Origin: Halobacteria archaeon HArc-gm2
GTDB taxonomy: Archaea; Halobacteriota; Halobacteria; Halobacteriales; Haloarculaceae
Assembly: GCA_025517465.1 (NCBI GenBank)
Contig: JAOPKE010000004.1
Span: 406,223 to 470,222, forward strand
Reading direction: 5' to 3'
Length of the DNA: 64,000 nucleotides
Below the pieces are notes generated by a model, which was not told the DNA's origin, made no database searches, and saw only the letters and a program-made list of their open reading frames with translations. Below are positions 1 through 8,115 of the stretch, one piece after another. The first letter of the stretch is position 1. Every line of letters begins with the position of its first letter. The position numbers and the translations under genes were made by a program.

Positions 1-689
1 ACGACCTCGACGTCGTCGTCGGCTTCCACGTTGACGACGTCGACGACGTCCAGGGCGTTCCCATCTTTCACGCCGACGCGGTGGCCGAAGGGCTCGCCGA
101 GCACGAACCGGCGGTCGTCATCGACTTCACCGTCCCGGAGTCGACGCTCGCGCTCGCGGACGCCTGCGTCGACGCCGGCGTCGGCATGGTCGTCGGCACG
201 ACGGGGTTCGACTCCGGCGGGATGGCCTCCCTCCGGTCGGCGAGCCAGGACGTCCCGGTGCTGAAGGCGACCAACTTCTCCCGCGGCATCCAGGTTCTGC
301 AACGGACTATCAGTGAGGCCGTCGCCGCGCTGCCCGACTACGACCTGGAGCTGATGGAGACCCACCACAACGACAAGATCGACGCGCCGTCGGGCACGGC
401 CAACACCATCCTGGAGACCATCCAGGAGGAACGCGACGTCGAGCCCGTCTACGGCCGCGAGGGCCACGCCCCGCGCCAGGAGGACGAGATCGGCGTGTTC
501 GCGCGGCGTGCGGGGGACGTCCGCGGTGAGCACGAACTCGTCCTCGCCGGCAACGACGAGGTCGTCTCGCTGTCCCACCGCGCGGAGGACCGGGGCGTCT
601 TCGCCGCCGGCGCGCTGGACGCCGCGGCGTGGCTCGCCGGGAAGGATCCGGAATGGTATTCATTCGGGGAAGTCATCGACGACACATGA
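1..689 (+). CDS. dapB: 4-hydroxy-tetrahydrodipicolinate reductase DapB, 5'-truncated by window edge
   Basis: Reduces 4-hydroxy-tetrahydrodipicolinate to tetrahydrodipicolinate with NAD(P)H in the cytoplasmic diaminopimelate/lysine pathway. The reading frame is open from the first bases of the window, so the start codon and N-terminal Rossmann glycine motif lie upstream. Visible family marks are the GTTGF segment, a cluster matching the DapB catalytic signature (HHNDKIDAPSGTA, with the catalytic His and Lys) and a C-terminal HRAEDRGVFAAGAL stretch. The stop overlaps the start of dapD by four bases (ATGA), indicating translational coupling. A dapA gene is expected just upstream but is not visible. 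Identification is confident; only the length is unknown. Confidence 0.95.
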   Translation, partial: DLDVVVGFHVDDVDDVQGVPIFHADAVAEGLAEHEPAVVIDFTVPESTLALADACVDAGVGMVVGTTGFDSGGMASLRSASQDVPVLKATNFSRGIQVLQRTISEAVAALPDYDLELMETHHNDKIDAPSGTANTILETIQEERDVEPVYGREGHAPRQEDEIGVFARRAGDVRGEHELVLAGNDEVVSLSHRAEDRGVFAAGALDAAAWLAGKDPEWYSFGEVIDDT

Positions 690-1516
690 GCCTGCAATCT
701 GACGTCGAAGACCTCTGGCGGCGCAAACAGGACGGCCTGACCGCTGCGGACGCGACCGACGACCACCTCGGGACGCTGGACGAGTTCCTCGCTGCTCTCG
801 AAGCGGGCGAGGTCCGCGCCGCGGAGAAGGGTAGTGAGGGATGGGAGGCCAACGAGTGGGTCAAGCAGGGCATCCTGCTCAACTTCGGCCTCCGGGAGAC
901 CGAGGCCCGGACCTACGGCGGCGTCACCTACCACGATGTCCTCCCGCTTCGCGAGACGGCAGACCTGAACGAACGCGGGACGCGCAACACGCCGGACGGC
1001 ACCGTCATCCGCCGCGGCGCCTACGTGGGTAGTGACGCGATTCTCATGTCCCCAGCGTTCGTCAACATCGGTGCCCACGTCGGCGACGGCACGCTCGTCG
1101 ATTCCTGCGATACGGTGGGTTCCTGCGCCCAGATCGGCGACGGCGTCAAACTCGGCGCCAACACCCTCATCGGCGGCGTACTCGAACCGGTCGAGGATGC
1201 CCCGGTCATCGTCGAGGACGGCGTCTCCCTCGGCGCCGGTTGCCGCGTCACCTCCGGCTTCGTCGTCGGCGAGAACTCCGTCGTCGGCGAAAACACCCTT
1301 CTGACGCCTCGCATCCCCATCTACGACCTCGTCGAGGAGGAAGTGATCTACGGCGAACTGCCGCCGGAGCGCCGCGCGTTCACCCGCTTCGTCGAGTCCA
1401 GCGTCTCGGACCACGAGCTGTTCGACGGCGGCGCGTACAAGCCTGCCGTCGTCGCGACGGACGTGGAGGAGCAGACGCTGGAAGCGACCGAGCGCGAGGA
1501 CGCGCTCCGGGAGTAG
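686..1516 (+). CDS. dapD: tetrahydrodipicolinate N-succinyltransferase DapD
   Basis: Transfers a succinyl group from succinyl-CoA to tetrahydrodipicolinate and commits the pathway to the succinylase branch. The 276-residue protein has an N-terminal helical part and then a left-handed beta-helix of hexapeptide repeats, seen as runs such as VGDGTLVDSCDTVGSCAQIG and IGDGVKLGANTLIGGV, with the lysine of VKLGA in the usual place. The start ATG overlaps the dapB stop, which fixes the start and argues for co-translation. Its partner desuccinylase dapE lies 3.5 kb downstream, separated by two unrelated genes. Family length and motifs agree. Confidence 0.95.
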   Translation: MSLQSDVEDLWRRKQDGLTAADATDDHLGTLDEFLAALEAGEVRAAEKGSEGWEANEWVKQGILLNFGLRETEARTYGGVTYHDVLPLRETADLNERGTRNTPDGTVIRRGAYVGSDAILMSPAFVNIGAHVGDGTLVDSCDTVGSCAQIGDGVKLGANTLIGGVLEPVEDAPVIVEDGVSLGAGCRVTSGFVVGENSVVGENTLLTPRIPIYDLVEEEVIYGELPPERRAFTRFVESSVSDHELFDGGAYKPAVVATDVEEQTLEATEREDALRE

Positions 1517-1525
1517 TCCCTTCAA

Positions 1526-2317
1526 TTGACCGTCGTTCTCTGCGGCGTCGGCGCCGACACCGGCAACGTGAGACCCGTCCCACGCGTCGACGGTGACGGG
1601 CGGTTCGAGTACGTCCCGATTCCGGAGAAAGGTCCGACGACGGAGACGGCGACCTACAGTACTCTGGATAGTCGGCAGGGCGACGGTCCGCTCGCTGAGG
1701 CGCTCGACGGAATCCGACCGGGGAGCGACGGCGACTGGATGACCGATCCGGACGCCATCGCGAGCCAGCCCGTCCACCGCGACCCGAACCTCGACGCCCT
1801 GACCTACGGCGAGCACCGCCCACCCTACGTCGCCGCGCTCCGCGAACTGGACCCGAGCGACGTCGTCGCGTTCTACGGTGGTTTTCCTGGTCCGGACTCC
1901 GAGTACAAGCACCGCTACCTGTTCGGCTTCTTCACCGTCGCGGAGCGACCCGTGGTGCTGGAACCTGATGACGATATCGGCGACAAACGAGCCGTCCTCG
2001 AAGAGCACCCCGAGAACGCCCACTCCAAACGTTTCGCCGCTCACGGCGACCTGTACTACCACAACCCGGCGTTTACTGACCGTTTCGACCCTGTCGTCAT
2101 CGTTCCGGGCAAGGAACCGGGTGGCCTGCTCGACCGGGCGATTCGGCTGAGTGACAGCCGTCGCGGCCCGAACTACTACATGGCCGACGGCGTCGAATCG
2201 ACGTTGCGCCCCTGCCGGAGTGGCGCCGATGGCTGCCACCTCGGCGGGTTCAAGCCCGCGATCCGGTGTGAGATCGATGCGGAGGCATTTCTGGAATTCG
2301 TCGAACGCCGTTCGTAA
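1526..2317 (+). CDS. Nmad3-like protein (putative nucleotide-modification-associated domain)
   Basis: A 263-residue acidic soluble protein. The N-terminus MTVVLCGVGADTGN followed by VPIPEKGP, then HRDPNLDALTYG, FYGGFPGP and a hydrophobic FGFFTVAERPVVL strand resemble families annotated as Nmad3, predicted from genomic context to act in DNA base modification. No catalytic residues are established, so the biochemical role is unknown. The start is a rare TTG nine bases after the dapD stop; it is preferred because the first beta strand begins immediately and no ATG or GTG precedes it. It is probably co-transcribed with dapB-dapD. No phage, polymerase or restriction gene is nearby, so the setting gives no support for a defence role. 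The family call is from memory of motifs and is moderately certain. Confidence 0.6.
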   Translation: MTVVLCGVGADTGNVRPVPRVDGDGRFEYVPIPEKGPTTETATYSTLDSRQGDGPLAEALDGIRPGSDGDWMTDPDAIASQPVHRDPNLDALTYGEHRPPYVAALRELDPSDVVAFYGGFPGPDSEYKHRYLFGFFTVAERPVVLEPDDDIGDKRAVLEEHPENAHSKRFAAHGDLYYHNPAFTDRFDPVVIVPGKEPGGLLDRAIRLSDSRRGPNYYMADGVESTLRPCRSGADGCHLGGFKPAIRCEIDAEAFLEFVERRS

Positions 2318-2390
2318 CGTCGCGATCAGTGGGAACTCTCTCTTGCGAGCTACCGAAACACTCCTGAACCGACAGGTAGACGAAGACCGT

Positions 2391-3467
2391 ATGGCCGACG
2401 ACGGCGGACTGGACCGCGACGTCACCGACGCCGCGGTCGAGGGGATGGTCGCGACACTCCGACCGGAGTGGCGAGTCACGTCGATACGGCGCGAGGCCGA
2501 GGGGACAGACTTCGTCGCCACGCTGGACGTCGAAACCACCGATGCAGCGACTCGAACCGTCGTCCTGAAGGCGACGACGACCAATCTGGTTCCGTCGGTT
2601 GTCGCCCGTTCAGAGCCGCGACTGCTAGACCTCGTCGACCGCGAAACGTCGGTCCCGGTTCCATCCGTCCTCGGATTCCGTGACGAACACGGGGAGTACC
2701 CGGAGCCGTTCTACCTGCTCGAACACGTCGAAGGGGAGAACTTCGAGGGGCAGTCCGACGAACTTCCGTCGGCTGTCCGCGAGCGCGTCTGCCGGGACGC
2801 GGGTCGGCACCTCGCCCAGTTGCACGAACTCGACCCGCTGGAAGCGTACGGCCGGATCGGTATCCGAAACGGCGAACTTACCGTACTCGATACCGACGAA
2901 CATCGGAGTTACGACGACTTTCACGAGTCGCTGGTCGCGAGCTACGACAACACCCTCGACGACCTGCTGGATGGCGGTTACTTCCCCGACCTGGCCGACG
3001 ACAGCGAACGTTTCGCCGACCTCGTCCCGGCCATCCGAGAGTACGTTCACGAGACGGTCCCGGCTCTCCCGACGCCCGGCGACCCGCGGTACTGCCATCA
3101 CGACTACCGATACGGGAACCTCCTGATCGACCCCGAGACCGGCGAGACGAGAGCGGTCCTCGACTGGGCGAACCTGACCGCGACCGATCCGGCCTACAAC
3201 CTCGCGAGTGTCGAGTCCGTGCTGTTGCATCCCGATTCGGACCGCGGAGACACGGCGTCGCTCCGAACGGTCTTTCGGGAGAGCTACGCGAGCGAGCGGT
3301 CCGACTGGTCGTTCGACGCCGAGACCCGCGAACGCATGTCGGTGTATCACCTCCTGTGTCGCCTGGACGCGATGGCCTGTCTCCCCCTGTGGTACGAGGA
3401 CGCCACACCGGCGGAGCGCGACGGACGCGCCGAAGAGCACCGCGCGTTCGTTCGGGAGTACCTCTAA
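2391..3467 (+). CDS. APH/choline-kinase-like phosphotransferase
   Basis: A 358-residue protein of the aminoglycoside-phosphotransferase/homoserine-kinase-like superfamily. An N-lobe contains the VVLKATT lysine strand; the hinge region is PFYLLEHVEGENFEG. The catalytic loop reads HHDYRYGNLLID (Brenner-type HxD...N), followed by the metal-binding DWANLT, close to the usual DWE/DW. It probably phosphorylates a small hydroxylated substrate that cannot be named from sequence. The ATG at 2391 is chosen because the frame upstream is the out-of-frame 3' end of the preceding gene. It lies 73 bases after the Nmad3-like gene on the same strand. The next 292 bases hold a dispersed hairpin element before lysA. 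Confidence 0.85.
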   Translation: MADDGGLDRDVTDAAVEGMVATLRPEWRVTSIRREAEGTDFVATLDVETTDAATRTVVLKATTTNLVPSVVARSEPRLLDLVDRETSVPVPSVLGFRDEHGEYPEPFYLLEHVEGENFEGQSDELPSAVRERVCRDAGRHLAQLHELDPLEAYGRIGIRNGELTVLDTDEHRSYDDFHESLVASYDNTLDDLLDGGYFPDLADDSERFADLVPAIREYVHETVPALPTPGDPRYCHHDYRYGNLLIDPETGETRAVLDWANLTATDPAYNLASVESVLLHPDSDRGDTASLRTVFRESYASERSDWSFDAETRERMSVYHLLCRLDAMACLPLWYEDATPAERDGRAEEHRAFVREYL

Positions 3468-3543
3468 ACACGGACCCGGCCTCACCTCGGATCGCTGGGA
3501 ACATCACCAGCCCGTCAATATAGGCGATTACAACATCGACACG

Positions 3544-3656
3544 GGTGGACTGAAAGGGGCGGGTCGTTCGACGAAGCACGGGGACGCAAGGACCGCAACG
3601 AGCGGAGCGAGTGAGGACCACAGCGACCCGCGCGAGTCGAACGACCCGGGGCTTTC
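3544..3656 (+). repeat. dispersed hairpin element, copy 1 (R1)
   Basis: Begins GGTGGACTGAAAGGGGC and ends GGGGCTTTCGAGG. Just inside these boxes lies a perfect 11-base inverted pair, GGGTCGTTCGA at 3561-3571 and TCGAACGACCC at 3637-3647. The interior has the ACGAGCGGAGCGAGTGAG type of sequence seen in the other copies. It sits in the gap between the kinase gene and lysA; the rest of 3468-3759 shows nothing else recognisable. Seven further copies in this window share the outer boxes but have different inner stem sequences. Confidence 0.8.
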
Positions 3657-3759
3657 GAGGTGTTCGCGGTAGTTGCAAGCCCAAAATCACGACAAACTAC
3701 TCTCACCCGGACTCCTCGAAACGGAACCCTTGTTAGCGGGCGCTGCCGTGTGTTCGCCA

Positions 3760-5028
3760 ATGAACGACGCCTCGCCGCCCATCCGCCGGCTCGCGGACTG
3801 GGACCACGACCAGTTGCTCGACCTCGCCGCGGAGTACGACACGCCGCTGTACGTCCTCGACCCGGAGCGGGTCCAGGAGAACTACCGGCGCTTCTCGGCC
3901 GCCTTCCCCGACGCCCACGTGATGTACGCCGCGAAGGCCCACACCGGGCAGGCGGTGCTCTCTGCCCTCCTCGAAGCGGGGGCGGACATCGAGTGTGCCG
4001 CCGCGGGCGAACTCCAGCGGGCGATCCAGGCCGGCGCCGACCCGGACACGCTCCAGTACACGGCGGTCAACCCGCCGGACCGAGACCTGGACTACGCCGT
4101 CGACCTCGCGTCGGAACATCCGGGGCTCACCATCACCGCCGGCGCGCGGGACACCTTCGACCGCCTCGAAGCGCGGGGCTACGACGGGCGCGTCGCCATC
4201 CGGATCAACCCCGGCATCGGCACCGGGCACCACGAGAAGGTCGCCACTGGCAAGGACGCCAAGTTCGGGATTCCCTACGACGAGGTTCCCGAGGTCGCCG
4301 ACGACGTCCGCGAGCGCTTCGACCTGGTCGGCATCCACGCCCACGCCGGCAGCGGCGTGTTGCACGACGACCTGGAAGACCACTGCCGCGCCATCGCAAA
4401 GGTCGCTGACCTCGCCCGCGACGTCGGCGACGACGACCTGGAGTTCGTGGACTTCGGCGGCGGCTTCGGCGTGCCGTACCGCGAGGACGAGGAGCCCCTC
4501 GACATGGAACTCGTCGGCGAGAAGGTCCGCGACGCCGTCGGGGACCTGTCGGCCCAGATCAAACTCGAACCGGGTCGCTACGTCGTCGCCGACGCCGAAC
4601 TCATCCTGACGACCGTCAACACCGTCAAGGAGACGCCCGCGGCCACCGTCGTCGGCGTCGACGCCTCGCTCGCGACGATGATCCGGCCGGCGATGTTCGA
4701 CTCCTACCATCCGATCCGGAACGTCAGCGCGCCGGAACGCGAGGACCACCCCGTCGCCATCGGCGGGCCCTGCTGTACCAGCGCCGACGTGTTCGCGACG
4801 GACCGACCGGTCGCCCGCCCCGAGCGCGAGGACGTCCTCGCCATCGGCAACTGCGGCGCGTACGGGTACGAACTCGCCAACCAGTTCCACTCCCAGCCCC
4901 GGCCAGCGGAGGTCGCCATCGAGGGGGACGACGTGCGCGTGGTCCGTCGCCGGGAGACGATGGCCGACGTGACCAGAGTGGAAGACGAGGCGGAAATCGG
5001 GTCGGCCAGCCCAGAGTCCGACCGATGA
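3760..5028 (+). CDS. lysA: diaminopimelate decarboxylase LysA
   Basis: PLP-dependent decarboxylation of meso-diaminopimelate to L-lysine, the last step of the pathway. The protein is 422 residues with the alanine-racemase-like barrel at the N-terminus. The PLP lysine is in MYAAKAHTGQ, a phosphate-binding HAHAGSGV segment follows, and EPGRYVVADAELI and GGPCCTSADVFA carry the conserved substrate and PLP residues including the active-site cysteine. The C-terminal sheet domain contains GAYGYELANQF. The ATG at 3760 gives the normal family length. The last four bases overlap dapE (ATGA). R1 separates it from the upstream genes, so it probably has its own promoter. Confidence 0.95.
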   Translation: MNDASPPIRRLADWDHDQLLDLAAEYDTPLYVLDPERVQENYRRFSAAFPDAHVMYAAKAHTGQAVLSALLEAGADIECAAAGELQRAIQAGADPDTLQYTAVNPPDRDLDYAVDLASEHPGLTITAGARDTFDRLEARGYDGRVAIRINPGIGTGHHEKVATGKDAKFGIPYDEVPEVADDVRERFDLVGIHAHAGSGVLHDDLEDHCRAIAKVADLARDVGDDDLEFVDFGGGFGVPYREDEEPLDMELVGEKVRDAVGDLSAQIKLEPGRYVVADAELILTTVNTVKETPAATVVGVDASLATMIRPAMFDSYHPIRNVSAPEREDHPVAIGGPCCTSADVFATDRPVARPEREDVLAIGNCGAYGYELANQFHSQPRPAEVAIEGDDVRVVRRRETMADVTRVEDEAEIGSASPESDR

Positions 5029-6149
5029 GCTTCGACGTCGAGACCTTCCACCGGGAGGCCGTCGAGACCGCGTCCCACGAGGACGTGGACGAGATGCGCG
5101 ACCTCCTGGTCGAGACGCTCGAGGACGCCGGCCACGACGCGACCGTCGACGAGGCGGGCAACGTGCTCGCGACTCGTGGCGGTGCCGACGACAGCACCGC
5201 AGACGGTGACGGGGACAACACGGACGGTCGCCACGTCGTCCTCAACACCCACATCGACACCGTCCCGCCGCACGTTCCCTACGAGCGCGACGGCGACGTG
5301 GTCAGGGGCAGAGGCGCCTGCGACGCGAAGGGACCCCTCGCCGCATTGCTGTCGGCCTTCCTCGCTGTCGAACCCACCGACGGGAAACTGACCCTCGCTA
5401 TCACGCCAGACGAGGAGACGGTCCAGTCGGGTGCAGCCCACCTGGCAAAGCGGATGGCCGACGGAGACCTATCGGTCGACGGCTTCGTCGTCGGCGAACC
5501 GACGGGCCTCGACGTCTGCACCGCCGCACGTGGGCAGTACGAGGGGACGATCACCATCACCGGCGCGGCCGCCCACGCGGCGACGCCCGAGAGCGGCGCG
5601 AACGCGATTCGTGCGGCAGCGCCGGTCCTGCAGGCCATGGAGACGTTCGATGAAAAGCGCGGACCGGGCGAACACGAGTCGCTCGGGCGGCCGACGCTGA
5701 CGCCGACGGTCGTCGAGGGCGGCGAGACGTCGAACCAGGTGCCCGAGACGTGTGAGATCACCTTCGACCGCAGGCCGGTTCCCCCGGAGAGCGCCGACGA
5801 GTTCCGGGCCGACCTGGAGGAGCACCTGTACCAGTGGATGCCGACCGGGATGGACCTCCGCGTCGAACTTACGCCCCGAGAGTCGCCGTTCCTCAGTGCG
5901 TTCGCCACCGACCGCGAGAACACGCTGGTCAAAACGCTGGCCGACGCCAGCGGCGGCGACGTCCGTCCGTTCGGCGCCGCGACGGAGGCGTCCTTCTTCG
6001 CCGCGCACGCGCCGACGGTCGTCTTCGGCCCCGGCGACCTCGCGGACGACGACGGCGCCGTCGCTCACAGCGAACGGGAGTACGTCCGGCTCTCCGAAGT
6101 CGAGGCGGCCGCGGCGGCGGTCCGCACGGCACTGGGCGAACTAGTGTGA
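5025..6149 (+). CDS. dapE: succinyl-diaminopimelate desuccinylase DapE (M20 metallopeptidase)
   Basis: Removes succinate from N-succinyl-LL-diaminopimelate. The 374-residue M20-family protein shows zinc ligands and catalytic residues in order: HIDTVPPH, the GACDAKGPLAALL bridging aspartate, TPDEETVQSG with the general-base glutamate, GEPTGLD, and a C-terminal HSERE histidine. An acidic insertion of about 20 residues (ADDSTADGDGDNTDG) follows the first strands, likely a haloadaptive loop. Its overlap with lysA and the presence of dapD nearby favour DapE over ArgE or LysK, which sequence alone would not separate. The dapF epimerase is not in the window. Confidence 0.88.
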   Translation: MSFDVETFHREAVETASHEDVDEMRDLLVETLEDAGHDATVDEAGNVLATRGGADDSTADGDGDNTDGRHVVLNTHIDTVPPHVPYERDGDVVRGRGACDAKGPLAALLSAFLAVEPTDGKLTLAITPDEETVQSGAAHLAKRMADGDLSVDGFVVGEPTGLDVCTAARGQYEGTITITGAAAHAATPESGANAIRAAAPVLQAMETFDEKRGPGEHESLGRPTLTPTVVEGGETSNQVPETCEITFDRRPVPPESADEFRADLEEHLYQWMPTGMDLRVELTPRESPFLSAFATDRENTLVKTLADASGGDVRPFGAATEASFFAAHAPTVVFGPGDLADDDGAVAHSEREYVRLSEVEAAAAAVRTALGELV

Positions 6150-6157
6150 GTACGACG

Positions 6158-6775
6158 CTAGTGTAGGTACGTCTTCGCTTCCTCGTCGCTCACCTGGTCG
6201 AAGTTCTCGAAGTAAGCACCGACCGCGCGGAACGCGGCCGGGGTTTCGAGGGCTACCACCTCGTCGGCGAATTCGCGGAGTTCCTCGATACTGCCCCGGG
6301 GGCCGACCGGGACCGCGACTACCACGCTCGCCGGCCCTTCGTCGCTGACGTGCTGGAGACAGGCCCGCATCGTCGCCCCCGTCGCGACGCCGTCGTCGAC
6401 GACGACGACGCGTTTGTCGGACAGATCCGGTGGCGGTCCCTGCCGATACCGTCGCGCTTTCTCGCTCGCGGCCTCGCTGACCGCGACCCGTTCGTCCTCG
6501 ACGTACTCGTCGCGGACGCCCACGTCGTCGATCAGCGACCGGTTCAGCCACAGCGCCCCGTTCTCGGCGACGGCGCCGATGGCCAGCTCGGGGTTGTGCG
6601 GGGCGCCGATCTTCTTTGCCACGACGACGTCGAGCGGAGCGTCCAGCCGATCGGCGACTGCGCGACCGAGGGGGAGTCCACCGCGCGGGATGGCGAGGAC
6701 GACGTCGGCTTCGACGCCACGCTCGCGAAGCGCGTCGGCCAGGCGTTCGCCGGCGTCCGTGCGATCGCGGAACAT
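6158..6775 (-). CDS. phosphoribosyltransferase family protein
   Basis: A 205-residue type I phosphoribosyltransferase fold. The PRPP-binding loop is clear as VVVVDDGVATGATM; an upstream VLAIPRGGLPLGRAVA and AKKIGAPHNPELAIGAV match the group of stand-alone PRTases of unknown substrate seen in many archaea and bacteria. The start is ATG at 6775 (MFRDRTDAGERLADAL); the longer open frame upstream has no family resemblance. It converges with dapE, eight bases apart, and is divergent from the gshA-like gene. The AT-rich stretch at 6830-6900 probably holds the promoters of both. Substrate not assignable. Confidence 0.85.
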   Translation of the reverse strand: MFRDRTDAGERLADALRERGVEADVVLAIPRGGLPLGRAVADRLDAPLDVVVAKKIGAPHNPELAIGAVAENGALWLNRSLIDDVGVRDEYVEDERVAVSEAASEKARRYRQGPPPDLSDKRVVVVDDGVATGATMRACLQHVSDEGPASVVVAVPVGPRGSIEELREFADEVVALETPAAFRAVGAYFENFDQVSDEEAKTYLH

Positions 6776-6960
6776 AGTGGAGTGTAGGGCCTGACGGTAG
6801 TTAGGTCGAACGCCGGCGAGTGACGGGCCGGGGAAATATTTCCGTCCCGAAAACATTCTTGTATTGTCGTGGCATACGATACCATACAACACACCAACAG
6901 ACAGCGCTCGAACGGCGAATTCGCTGAGTGGGAACGAACGTCAGTCGTTGCGAAGTCACC

Positions 6961-8073
6961 GTGCCACCACACCAACCTGAACCGATCCGGCGGAGCATCG
7001 AAGTCGAGTACTGGGTAATCGACGACCAGGGCCGACTCGTCGAACCGGGCGAACTCCTGGAGGCGTCCCCGGGCGCCGAAGAGGAGTTCGTCGAACCCCT
7101 GATCGAGATCAAGACGACGCCCTGCGAGTCGACAGCGGCGCTGCGCGACGAACTGTACGAACGCGTCGGCGCTGTTCTCCAGCGGGCCGACGAACTCGAC
7201 CGCGGGCTCGTCCCCCTGGCGACGCCCGTGAACCAGGACGATATCCGCGAGCGCGAGAGCGAGCGCACGCGTATCCAGAACGCCGTCGTCGGCGAGGACT
7301 TCGCGTACGTCCGCCACTGCGCGGGGACGCACGTCCACGTCGAGCAACAGCCAGGCCGCGCCATCGACCAGTTGAACGCGTTCATCGCGCTGGACCCGGC
7401 GCTGGCGCTGGTCAACTCCTCGCCGTACTTCCGGGGACGGCGCCTGGCCGACGGCGCGCGCTCGAAGCTCTATCGCTGGATGGCCTACGACGACGTCCCC
7501 CATCAGGGTCGGCTCTGGCCCTACGCGAACGACGCCGACGAGTGGACCCGGCGGCTCGAACGCCGCTACGAGGAGTTTCTGACCGCCGCCACCGACGCCG
7601 GCGTCGACCGGCGCGCCATCGCGTCGGGCTTCGATCCCGAGAGCGCGGTGTGGACGCCGGTCCAGCTCCGCGAGGAGTTCGGGACCGTCGAGTGGCGCTC
7701 GCCTGACGCCGCGCTCCCGAGCCAGGTCGTCCGACTCGCCGACGACCTGGCCGGCGTCGTCGAGCGCATACGCGGCGCCGACGTCCGCATCGAGGGCGAC
7801 AGCGGCCGCGTGGAGGGGGACGAAATCGTCCTGCCCGAGTTCGACTCGGTCATCGAGTACGTCAACGCCGCCATCCGCGATGGCCTGGCGGACCTCGAAC
7901 TCCGGGCGTACCTCGACCGGATGGGGTTCGACGTCGACGCGTACGACCCGGTGTCGCCGAAAACCGACCATGGGCGGACCGTTTCGCCGGACGCGGCCCG
8001 GCGACTACGACTCGAACAGGCCGAACGGCTCGAACGCGACGTGCTGCAGGCCGAGCCGATGAGGAGCGATTGA
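6961..8073 (+). CDS. gshA: glutamate-cysteine ligase, GCS2/GshA type
   Basis: Likely makes gamma-glutamylcysteine, the main low-molecular-weight thiol of haloarchaea, in an ATP-dependent reaction. The protein begins with the conserved RRSIEVEYWVIDDQG segment and carries EPLIEIKTTPCES, HCAGTHVHVEQ with the metal-ligand histidines, and a C-terminal EWRSPDAALPS. These are marks of the carboxylate-amine ligase/GCS2 family. A GTG at 6961 starts the protein 9 residues before the conserved core and is preferred; an in-frame GTG at 6928 would add 11 residues. Related family members such as EgtA-type enzymes cannot be fully excluded. Confidence 0.72.
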   Translation: MPPHQPEPIRRSIEVEYWVIDDQGRLVEPGELLEASPGAEEEFVEPLIEIKTTPCESTAALRDELYERVGAVLQRADELDRGLVPLATPVNQDDIRERESERTRIQNAVVGEDFAYVRHCAGTHVHVEQQPGRAIDQLNAFIALDPALALVNSSPYFRGRRLADGARSKLYRWMAYDDVPHQGRLWPYANDADEWTRRLERRYEEFLTAATDAGVDRRAIASGFDPESAVWTPVQLREEFGTVEWRSPDAALPSQVVRLADDLAGVVERIRGADVRIEGDSGRVEGDEIVLPEFDSVIEYVNAAIRDGLADLELRAYLDRMGFDVDAYDPVSPKTDHGRTVSPDAARRLRLEQAERLERDVLQAEPMRSD

Positions 8074-8115
8074 GCCGAGCAGTGGCGGGCGCGTCCAGCG
8101 AGAACGAAACGGGCC

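Noticed and set aside
449..2584. 711-codon minus-strand frame opposite dapB, dapD and the Nmad3-like gene
   Set aside because: Same reason: complement of confident genes with no recognisable domain.
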